This document shows, one piece after another, positions 20,937 to 26,814 of a stretch of 36,574 nucleotides of DNA. The stretch is from positions 1 to 36,574 of IMG/VR virus record IMGVR_UViG_3300021093_000196. One strand, 5' to 3'. The notes beneath the pieces are model-generated. The model was not told the DNA's origin. It saw only the letters and a list, made by a program, of their open reading frames with translations, and ran no database searches. This stretch comes from a virus. Numbering within the stretch: the stretch's first letter is position 1; the number at the start of each line of letters is the position of its first letter. A program made the position numbers and the translations under genes.

Positions 20937-21118
20937 TTATTTTTTTTAAATTTATTTAATTGAATAAGGTTATTAATATGATTATTTAATTGATGTTTTT
21001 TTATCATTCTATTATTTAAAAAGTTGTCTAGTTTATCTATTAAATATAAAATCAATCCGACTGTTAAAAAGCAAAAAAATAAAATAATTACCCATATTAG
21101 TTCGTTGTCTAGTGTCAT
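20933..21118 (-). CDS. 61-residue membrane protein, first early leftward gene
   Basis: Residues 7-27 form a membrane helix (IWVIILFFCFLTVGLILYLI), followed by a long basic/polar tail (FLNNRMIKKHQLNNHINNLI, QLNKFKKNK) that would face the cytoplasm. It starts 24 bases downstream of the predicted start of the operator-controlled promoter at 21149, making it the first gene expressed leftward. Function unknown. Confidence 0.7.
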   Translation of the reverse strand: MTLDNELIWVIILFFCFLTVGLILYLIDKLDNFLNNRMIKKHQLNNHINNLIQLNKFKKNK

Positions 21119-21148
21119 GTTATTTTTTTAGTTGATTAAATTAGTTTT

Positions 21149-21177
21149 ATTATATATGCAAAAATTGCATAGGTCAA
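21149..21177 (-). promoter_or_regulatory. Early leftward promoter with palindromic operator as spacer
   Basis: Minus strand: TTGACC (21177-21172), a 17-base spacer that is exactly the palindrome copy at 21155-21171, then TATAAT (21154-21149). A protein on the palindrome would directly block or realign polymerase. Confidence 0.85.
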
Positions 21178-21207
21178 GGGGGTGGCTATGCAAAAACTGC
21201 ATAGCTC

Positions 21208-21243
21208 ATAGGTTGTACTCGTATAGGTTGTAGCTGTACTCGT
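21208..21243. repeat. Direct repeat pair in the control region
   Basis: ATAGGTTGTA+CTCGT at 21208-21222 is followed directly by ATAGGTTGTA+GCTGTA+CTCGT at 21223-21243. Together with the palindromes they resemble a replication-origin or regulator-binding layout. Confidence 0.6.
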
Positions 21244-21255
21244 TTTGTTCTATTT

Positions 21256-21270
21256 CTTAACAGTGTTAAG
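21256..21270. promoter_or_regulatory. Perfect 15-base palindrome
   Basis: CTTAACAGTGTTAAG, between the second and third operator-like palindromes. A probable binding site for a second dimeric regulator. Confidence 0.55.
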
Positions 21271-21328
21271 GATATACATATTAATATGAGCCATGCAAAA
21301 ATTGCATAGCTGATATTCCTATATGTTA

Positions 21329-21357
21329 TTGACTTAAAAAAATTAGTGTGTTAAAAA
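21329..21357 (+). promoter_or_regulatory. Rightward promoter for the 276-residue protein
   Basis: TTGACT (21329-21334), 17-base spacer ending TGTGT, TAAAAA (21352-21357). The -10 is weak. The third palindrome is just upstream, so activation or joint control with the leftward promoter is possible. Confidence 0.5.
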
Positions 21358-21384
21358 GTAATTACTAACAACAAATAAAAACAC

Positions 21385-22215
21385 ATGACAAAAACAGAAA
21401 CAAAAAAAGAAACTAATGAAACTAAAAATTTCATGGATTCTTTAAAAGCTAATGAAAGTTTAAAAAGTGTACTTTCAACAGCTTTAAAAAATACTCAATC
21501 TTTAATGAGTGTTTTATTGCCAAAAATTGCAACAGCAATAAAAGATTTAATTATTGAGTTTAAAGCAAAAAACAAAAACAATACAAAAACCAATGAGACT
21601 GATTTAATTCAAGTAAAAGCATTAAGGGAACATGCTTTTCAGCTTGTTAATTACAACAGAAAAGAACAGTTAAACACAGCGTTTGAAATGGTTGTCACTA
21701 GAGCAATAAGACTGGCTTTAATGACAGTTGATTATTCAAACGAATTTAATGTTGATACTAAAACCAATTCGGTTTTTGTAATGAGCAAAATAGCAACGCC
21801 TTTCATAGTTGAAAAACTAGAGGGGCAAAAATCTGCAACGAAAAAAAAGCCGAATACCTCGACTGAATTAGTTGAGATTAATACAGGGATAATTGACAAG
21901 GTTTTTAGAGTTAAATATCCAACAAAGGTTTTAAGACGAGCAAAAACTAAAGACGAAAGCCCAGAATATACTTTAAAGGATATGTCAGTTGCTTTCACTA
22001 AAAACTTTAGATTAGCTGTTGCATATGCAAGTCAGAGAAAAGTAGATTTTTTTGATTTGATTGATGATGAGACAGTTAAGACAATAGTTGAAATGAAAAA
22101 ATTACTTGATACTAATTTAAACCAAGTAGTTAATTTCAATAATCAATTCCAAGTAAATATTGATGGAGATGGAATTGAAAAAAGAGAAACTGAAAAAATA
22201 GTTATTAACAAATAA
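21385..22215 (+). CDS. Unknown 276-residue protein, divergent from the early genes
   Basis: The only rightward gene between the early and late blocks, with its own terminator. The sequence is Lys/Thr/Asn-rich at the start, then helical: NTQSLMSVLLPKIATAIKDL, EHAFQLVNYNRKEQLNTAFE, MVVTRAIRLALMTVDYSNEF, a basic middle (RVKYPTKVLRRAKTKDESPE), and a helical end (DETVKTIVEMKKLLDTNLNQ). No nuclease, ATPase or classical helix-turn-helix motif is evident. Its position next to the operator cluster makes it a candidate regulator or replication initiator, but the sequence alone does not show this. Confidence 0.75.
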   Translation: MTKTETKKETNETKNFMDSLKANESLKSVLSTALKNTQSLMSVLLPKIATAIKDLIIEFKAKNKNNTKTNETDLIQVKALREHAFQLVNYNRKEQLNTAFEMVVTRAIRLALMTVDYSNEFNVDTKTNSVFVMSKIATPFIVEKLEGQKSATKKKPNTSTELVEINTGIIDKVFRVKYPTKVLRRAKTKDESPEYTLKDMSVAFTKNFRLAVAYASQRKVDFFDLIDDETVKTIVEMKKLLDTNLNQVVNFNNQFQVNIDGDGIEKRETEKIVINK

Positions 22216-22232
22216 TTAAAGAATAATAATCA

Positions 22233-22269
22233 AGCCCCCTTGGCTAATAACCTCGGGGGCTTTTTTTTT
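22233..22269 (+). terminator. Strong intrinsic terminator
   Basis: AGCCCCC/GGGGGCT stem with a 15-base loop and nine T. It ends the rightward gene at 21385. Confidence 0.95.
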
Positions 22270-22706
22270 ACCCCCTCTAAAATATTCTAGCATATACTCA
22301 AATTAATTCGTAAGTACTTACCAAGTAATTGCTAGGGTACAAAATCCAATTCCCCCTCAATTCCCTTTAGGTGTAAATTTGATTTTACTTTTAAAATAAA
22401 TTGCCAATTAATTTTTAGGAATATTTTTAGATATATTTTTTGAGATTATTATTGATATTTGTTTAGGGTATATCTGCAAAATAGCCAAGGGGTACGCAGG
22501 GGACACATGGGGGGTGTACCTAGGTATGTATGTACTCATGAGAAAATCTTAAAAAACCTTGTTAAGTACCTTTGGGCTATATCTTTGGGTATATATTCCA
22601 AATATTCCAGGCTATATTCTAAGGAATCCCCTAAGGTATATCTAGGGGGAAATACCATTTTACCTGTATTATAGATATATATCCCCCCTGGGTATTCCTA
22701 TGGAAT
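22270..22706. other. Repeat-rich non-coding region
   Basis: No convincing gene. It contains at least five copies of a GG(G/C/T)TATAT(C/T) motif (22466, 22574, 22587, 22610, 22635), several GGAAT/ATTCC blocks, runs of five to six G or C, and the near-palindrome TATTCCTATGGAATA at 22693-22707. A 71-codon frame at 22459-22674 lacks an ATG and covers the repeats, so it is discounted. Candidates are a replication origin, packaging site or non-coding RNA, the last read from the promoter at 22707. Confidence 0.6.
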
Positions 22707-22735
22707 ATTATACACACCATAATCAATTTTGTCAA
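22707..22735 (-). promoter_or_regulatory. Perfect-consensus leftward promoter with no gene ahead
   Basis: Minus strand: TTGACA (22735-22730), 17-base spacer, TATAAT (22712-22707), TG directly before -10. It points into the repeat-rich region, and a stem-loop begins at the -10 edge. Confidence 0.85.
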
Positions 22736-22766
22736 GACATAATTAAAATATATTTTTAAAAGATAC

Positions 22767-22794
22767 TTGACAATCTAGCCAAATGGTGTATAAT
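22767..22794 (+). promoter_or_regulatory. Rightward promoter of the morphogenesis block
   Basis: TTGACA (22767-22772), 16-base spacer ending GGTG, TATAAT (22789-22794). It shares ATGGTG-TATAATAT with the divergent promoter 32 bases away. The leader to 22912 can fold: AGCC-ATTGT pairs with ACAAT-GGCT around 22849-22888. Confidence 0.85.
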
Positions 22795-22912
22795 ATATAA
22801 ATTATGGGTCTATCAAAGGGATCACACACAATAAGCTAATTAACTAATAGCCGAGGATTGTCACTGATACACCCACAATATTTTGGCTGTAGCCATTTTA
22901 AATAAATATACT

Positions 22913-23392
22913 ATGGAAAAAAAATACGAAGAAACAGATTTATTATACGATAATAGTTATGAAGATGACTATGACATGCGTAAAAGTCCTAATCCATTAG
23001 GAAGAGGTAAAGGTCTTTCTCCAAAAGAATTAATGGAAAAGGATGATACAATTACTTCACGATCTGGTGATAAAGCCAGTTATAATTTTCGCATGAGTCC
23101 AAATCCTCTTGGTCGAGGTAAGTTTTCGAATATGAGTATGTCTGTAACAGAACGAGAAACAATTGAACCTAAAATATCTGGTAAACTTGACACACCAGTA
23201 TTGAAAGATTTTAAAACTGCATTTAAAGAAGCTAGAAAAAAAGGAGTAGAAACTTTTATGTATGGTGGTAAAAAGTTTTCTACAGCAACTGCTGAAGATG
23301 TAAAAAAAGCAGGATATAGTAATTTAAAAGATTATCTAAATTCTAAATTTAAAAAGAAAGTGCAGAATGAAACACCAATGGACTTATCATAG
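22913..23392 (+). CDS. Unknown protein with a repeated SPNPLGRGK motif
   Basis: The ATG at 22913 gives 159 residues; an upstream TTG would add ten. RKSPNPLGRGKG and FRMSPNPLGRGKF occur about 45 residues apart, probably a binding motif used twice. The second half has FKTAFKEARKKGVETFMYGG followed by KKFSTATAEDVKKAGYSNL, a pattern I recall from small proteins in marine phage head-gene blocks. As the first gene of the late operon it may be a virion or packaging accessory protein. Confidence 0.7.
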   Translation: MEKKYEETDLLYDNSYEDDYDMRKSPNPLGRGKGLSPKELMEKDDTITSRSGDKASYNFRMSPNPLGRGKFSNMSMSVTERETIEPKISGKLDTPVLKDFKTAFKEARKKGVETFMYGGKKFSTATAEDVKKAGYSNLKDYLNSKFKKKVQNETPMDLS

Positions 23393-23433
23393 TATACATA
23401 ATCTTCCATTTAATGAATTAATGGAAATTGTAA

Positions 23434-23844
23434 ATGCTAGACATGGATTCTACTATAATAAAAACTCCAGAGAAAAACTTAACCGATATGCAAGAGAAAT
23501 TCCTCGAAGCATTATTCGGAGAAGCGAAAGGAAATCCAAAACACGCAGCCGAAATAGCTGGATACTCAGAAACAAGTTATCCAAAGGTAATTAGAAATTT
23601 AAAAAAAGAAATTATAGAATTGGCAGAAAACTACCTTGCCTTCCACTCTGCCAAGGCTGCTTCACGCATGGTCGACCTTTTAGATGAAGATGGTACCACA
23701 CCACAAGCAAGTGTCAGACTAGAAGCAGCCAAACAAATTTTAGATAGAATAGGTGTATCAAAAAAAGATCAACTTGATATTAATATGAAATCTATATCAG
23801 GTATTTTTGTACTTCCAGCAAAAGATGGAACCATTAAAGATTAG
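23434..23844 (+). CDS. Terminase small subunit
   Basis: The 136-residue protein starts at the ATG at 23434 or, three codons later, at 23443. LTDMQEKFLEALFGEAKGNP then KHAAEIAGYSETSYPKVIRN form the N-terminal helix-turn-helix of phage small terminases, followed by a helical oligomerisation region (LAENYLAFHSAKAASRMVDL) and ASVRLEAAKQILDRIGV. It would recognise phage DNA and deliver it to the large subunit, two genes downstream. Confidence 0.85.
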   Translation: MLDMDSTIIKTPEKNLTDMQEKFLEALFGEAKGNPKHAAEIAGYSETSYPKVIRNLKKEIIELAENYLAFHSAKAASRMVDLLDEDGTTPQASVRLEAAKQILDRIGVSKKDQLDINMKSISGIFVLPAKDGTIKD

Positions 23845-24097
23845 AAGAAAAAGTAAAACTATTCCATTTGGATTTAAATTAAGTGATGATCCAACTTATT
23901 TAGAACCTATTTCATCAGAATTACAAGCATTAGATGAAGCTAAAAAATATATTAAAAATTGTTCATATCGAGAAGTAGCACAATGGCTTACAAAAAAAAC
24001 AGGTAGATATATATCTCATGTCGGACTTAGAGAAAGACTTAACAGAAATACAACCACCGAAGCCAAAGAAGAAAATAACACAAAGACAGAAAGCTAA
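23825..24097 (+). CDS. Small helix-turn-helix protein preceding large terminase
   Basis: Ninety residues from the ATG at 23825; a TTG six codons earlier is less likely. DDPTYLEPISSELQALDEAK, then KYIKNCSYREVAQWLTKKTG and RYISHVGLRERLNRN resemble a helix-turn-helix of the resolvase/homeodomain kind. It overlaps the small terminase end and the large terminase start (80 bases). Proteins like this recur just before the large terminase in marine podoviruses, to my recollection; a packaging accessory role is likely. Confidence 0.65.
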   Translation: MEPLKIRRKSKTIPFGFKLSDDPTYLEPISSELQALDEAKKYIKNCSYREVAQWLTKKTGRYISHVGLRERLNRNTTTEAKEENNTKTES

Positions 24098-25661
24098 AAC
24101 TTCTGCAAAAGAGGCATTAGATAGAACAAGAGAAAAAGTTGCAAGATTAGAACAAAGTTTACGATCTGCAAAAGAGCATCATCAAAACGTTAAAGAAAAA
24201 TTAATTACAGTTAATAAAGCATTAGATGGTAGTGAAACAAAACTATTAACTGAAGATGTTATTAATGATGTTCCTAAAAATATACAGGAACATATTAAAA
24301 ATCAAGAAGTAATATTTAAACCAAATGATGGTCCACAAAGAAACTTTTTAGCTGCATCTGAGCGAGAAGTTTTTTATGGTGGAGCAAGAGGTGGTGGTAA
24401 ATCATACGCTATGTTGGTAGACCCACTACGATATTGTAATAAAACACAACATCGTGCATTACTTCTTAGACGTACAATGCCAGAGTTAAGAGATTTAATT
24501 AATCATTCTCAACGATTATACTCTAGAGCATTTCCAGGAGCAAAATGGAGAGAACAAGAAAAAGAGTGGAGATTTCCATCAGGTGCAAAGATAGAGTTCG
24601 GTTATGCGGAAAACATGACCGATGTATTAAGATACCAAGGGCAATCTTACACATGGATAGGAATAGACGAGTTACCTCAATATCCTACTCCAGATATTTA
24701 TAATTTTCTAAGATCATCACTTAGATCTGTAGATCCAGAATTACCCGTTTTTATGAGGGCAACAGGCAATCCTGGAAACGCTGGTTCACAATGGGTTCGA
24801 GAAATGTTTGTTAATCCATCGGAACCAAACGTACCCTTTTTTGTTTCTGTTGATACTCCAAATGGTATAAGAAAAATTACAAGAAGATTTATTCCTGCAA
24901 AATTACAGGACAATCCATACTTAATGCAAACAGATGATTATTATATCATGCTTGCATCTTTACCTGAAGTACAAAAAAAACAATTTTTAGATGGCGATTG
25001 GGATGCATTTGAAGACTCAGCATTTCCAGAATTTAATAAATTAAAACACGTTGTTGAGCCATTTGAAATACCTAAAGGATGGTATAAGTTTCGTGCTGCT
25101 GACTGGGGATATTCTTCTCCTGCTTGTGTTCTTTGGTTTGCTGTTGATTATGATAATAATCTATGGATATACAGAGAACTTTATATAAAAAAAATTACAG
25201 CAGATTTATTTGCAAAAAAAGTTTTAGAATTAGAAAATAAAGAACAAATTGCATACGGAGTATTAGATGCAAGTACTTGGGCAAAACGAGGAGATGTAGG
25301 TCCTTCAATTGCAGAAACAATGATTCAATCTGGATGTCGTTGGAGACCATCTGATCGTTCACCAAATAGTAGAATTAGTGGTAAATTAGAATTACATAAA
25401 CGTTTAAGTTTAAATACAGATACACAAGAACCAGGAATTAGGATATTTTCAAACTGTAGAAATTTAATTAGAACACTTGGAACTATTCCAAATGATACAT
25501 CAAATTTTGAAGATGTAGACACCACTTCAGAAGACCATGCATATGACGCATTACGATATGGATGTATGAGTAGACCTATTCATCCATCTACAGGTAAAAC
25601 ATTTAGAGGAATCGGTTCAACACATGATTTTGTGCCAGTAGATAAAAACTTTGGTTACTAA
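24018..25661 (+). CDS. terL: Terminase large subunit
   Basis: The 547-residue packaging motor begins with a basic coiled-coil leader of about 95 residues. The ATPase domain has Walker A GGARGGGKS (121-129), Walker B WIGIDEL (213-219) and an ATGNPG coupling motif (249-254). The nuclease domain has Asp362 (RAADWGYSS), Asp417 (GVLDAST) and Asp510 (HAYDALRYG). It cuts concatemeric DNA and pumps it into the procapsid through the portal. The first 80 bases overlap the previous gene. Confidence 0.95.
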   Translation: MSDLEKDLTEIQPPKPKKKITQRQKAKTSAKEALDRTREKVARLEQSLRSAKEHHQNVKEKLITVNKALDGSETKLLTEDVINDVPKNIQEHIKNQEVIFKPNDGPQRNFLAASEREVFYGGARGGGKSYAMLVDPLRYCNKTQHRALLLRRTMPELRDLINHSQRLYSRAFPGAKWREQEKEWRFPSGAKIEFGYAENMTDVLRYQGQSYTWIGIDELPQYPTPDIYNFLRSSLRSVDPELPVFMRATGNPGNAGSQWVREMFVNPSEPNVPFFVSVDTPNGIRKITRRFIPAKLQDNPYLMQTDDYYIMLASLPEVQKKQFLDGDWDAFEDSAFPEFNKLKHVVEPFEIPKGWYKFRAADWGYSSPACVLWFAVDYDNNLWIYRELYIKKITADLFAKKVLELENKEQIAYGVLDASTWAKRGDVGPSIAETMIQSGCRWRPSDRSPNSRISGKLELHKRLSLNTDTQEPGIRIFSNCRNLIRTLGTIPNDTSNFEDVDTTSEDHAYDALRYGCMSRPIHPSTGKTFRGIGSTHDFVPVDKNFGY

Positions 25662-25670
25662 AGGAAAAAA

Positions 25671-25799
25671 ATGAAAAACTCAAATAATACATTATTAAAA
25701 GGAAAACAAAAAAATCTTCCTCCCTTTTTAAAAGAAAAGATATTAAAGGCAAAAAAGAAAAATTCTATTAAAAAGAAAAAAAATGCCACTGTCAAGTAA
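25671..25799 (+). CDS. 42-residue basic protein
   Basis: ATG at 25671 directly after AAAGGA. The product has a LKGKQKNLPPFLKEKILKAK core and a Lys-rich end. The KxLPPFLKxKI pattern is common in small proteins near phage terminase and portal genes. Function unknown. It overlaps the next ATG. Confidence 0.65.
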   Translation: MKNSNNTLLKGKQKNLPPFLKEKILKAKKKNSIKKKKNATVK

Positions 25800-25926
25800 G
25801 GGAAAAAAAATAATGAAAGCGATGAAAAAAGAATATGGTGTCAAAAAAGGACAAACTGTATTTTATGCATCTGCTAATAAAGGCACTATCAAAGGTGTCA
25901 AAAAAAATTCCAAAAATAAATATTAA
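25783..25926 (+). CDS. 47-residue basic protein, MPLSSKGKKIMKAMKKEYG type
   Basis: ATG at 25783. MPLSSKGKKIMKAMKKEYGV, then KKGQTVFYASANKGTIKGV, is a pattern that recurs widely in phages as an approximately 45-residue protein in the head-gene block; I know of no function. It overlaps both neighbours in other frames. Confidence 0.75.
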   Translation: MPLSSKGKKIMKAMKKEYGVKKGQTVFYASANKGTIKGVKKNSKNKY

Positions 25927-26182
25927 AAACTTTCCGTATCCTCTCGTATTATTATATTGGGAGGATATCACAAGTCATTCACATTGGGAAGATATAATAG
26001 AAATTAAAAAGTCTAAAACTGCAATTTGCTGTAGCGTAGGATGGCTTGTTGAATCAAATAAAGATACAACAGTTATAATGGCAGATTATAGTTTTGAGCA
26101 AGACAATACTATAAAAGACGGGGGATCTTACACCACTATACCTACAAAAAATATTATATCAATTAAACAATTATTAAAATAG
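25895..26182 (+). CDS. Conserved-looking phage protein of unknown function
   Basis: The reliable part is NFPYPLVLLYWEDITSHSHW, KTAICCSVGWLVESNKDTTV and TIPTKNIISIKQL, a strand-rich small protein type (YPLVxVxWxDxxSHxxW ... SVGWLI) I recall from marine phages. The start is uncertain: a GTG at 25895 gives 95 residues, while an ATG at 25835 would overlap the previous gene. Soluble. Confidence 0.6.
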   Translation: MSKKIPKINIKNFPYPLVLLYWEDITSHSHWEDIIEIKKSKTAICCSVGWLVESNKDTTVIMADYSFEQDNTIKDGGSYTTIPTKNIISIKQLLK

Positions 26183-26191
26183 GAGCACATC

Positions 26192-26371
26192 ATGGGTCGA
26201 AAAATTAAAGTACAAACTGCATCAGAATTACTAGAAGATATTCGAGAAAAAATTGACGAGTTAGAAGATAAAATTTATGAACTTGAAAATAATGAATCTG
26301 ATCAATCGGAAGATAATGAAGATTCAGATGATGAAGATTTAGATGATGAATCCGAGGAGGATAAAGAGTAA
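26192..26371 (+). CDS. 59-residue acidic coiled-coil protein
   Basis: AGGAG is six bases before the ATG at 26192. A basic start (MGRKIKVQTASELLEDIREK) leads into a coiled coil (IDELEDKIYELENN) and a tail of almost only Asp, Glu and Ser. It overlaps the next ATG (TAATG). It may be an assembly chaperone or scaffold-like accessory protein; unproven. Confidence 0.7.
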   Translation: MGRKIKVQTASELLEDIREKIDELEDKIYELENNESDQSEDNEDSDDEDLDDESEEDKE

Positions 26372-26598
26372 TGGTAGAAAAAGTATTTAATCCATTAGCA
26401 AAAGTAAAACAAGGTGATCATAATGGTTCTGTTGAACTATCAATGAAACAGCCAACTGTTAACATTGATTTTTCTAAACACGCACCAAGAAAATATGAAT
26501 CTGAAAAAATATTAGGGGAAATGAATTATCCTAAAGCTAATAAAAAACAGAACGTACAATCAGAATTGTTTACTAAAGCTGACGAAAAAGATTACTAA
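26371..26598 (+). CDS. Small protein with C-terminal F-x-x-ADE(K/R)DY motif, copy 1
   Basis: Seventy-five residues: MVEKVFNPLAKVKQGDHNGS, VELSMKQPTVNIDFSKHAPR, ending SELFTKADEKDY. The ending recurs in the next protein as SKIFSMADERDY, so the two probably share a partner or processing enzyme. It starts by TAATG coupling. Function unknown. Confidence 0.7.
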   Translation: MVEKVFNPLAKVKQGDHNGSVELSMKQPTVNIDFSKHAPRKYESEKILGEMNYPKANKKQNVQSELFTKADEKDY

Positions 26599-26611
26599 CA
26601 AGGAGAACTAA

Positions 26612-26803
26612 ATGAAAAATAAAATCATGCAAGGTGAATTATCATCTGCTGCTGAATCTAAATTAATTAGATACGGACTAGAAATTGATGCAAATAAAAA
26701 ACTTATGCAAGGAGAAATGGCTCCTGCTGAATTTGCAAAAAAAAAGTCTAAGTCTAAAGTAGATTCTAAAATATTTTCAATGGCAGACGAAAGAGATTAC
26801 TAG
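26612..26803 (+). CDS. Small protein with C-terminal F-x-x-ADE(K/R)DY motif, copy 2
   Basis: Sixty-three residues with an internal repeat: KIMQGELSSAAESKLI then KLMQGEMAPAEFAKKK. The ending SKIFSMADERDY mirrors that of the preceding protein. AAGGAG lies six bases before the ATG. Probably a small virion or assembly protein; unknown. Confidence 0.7.
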   Translation: MKNKIMQGELSSAAESKLIRYGLEIDANKKLMQGEMAPAEFAKKKSKSKVDSKIFSMADERDY

Positions 26804-26814
26804 TAGTTATTTAA

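Larger units (their letters stand above)
21155..21308. repeat. Three operator-like palindromes
   Basis: TATGCAAAAATTGCATA at 21155-21171, TATGCAAAAACTGCATA at 21187-21203, and CATGCAAAAATTGCATA at 21292-21308. Centres are 32 and 105 bases apart, close to whole helical turns, so bound proteins would lie on one DNA face. The first fills the promoter spacer; the third lies 20 bases before the -35 of the rightward promoter. Confidence 0.85.

Noticed and set aside
22459-22674. A 71-codon plus-strand frame in the non-coding region
   Set aside because: It starts at TTG without a ribosome site, lies over the repeats and has unlikely composition for this genome.
23367-23594. A 75-codon plus-strand frame overlapping the small terminase
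   Set aside because: Most of it is the shadow of the terminase gene in another frame, and its Arg/Ser-rich second half is not protein-like for this phage; the first 25 codons alone could be real but cannot be supported.
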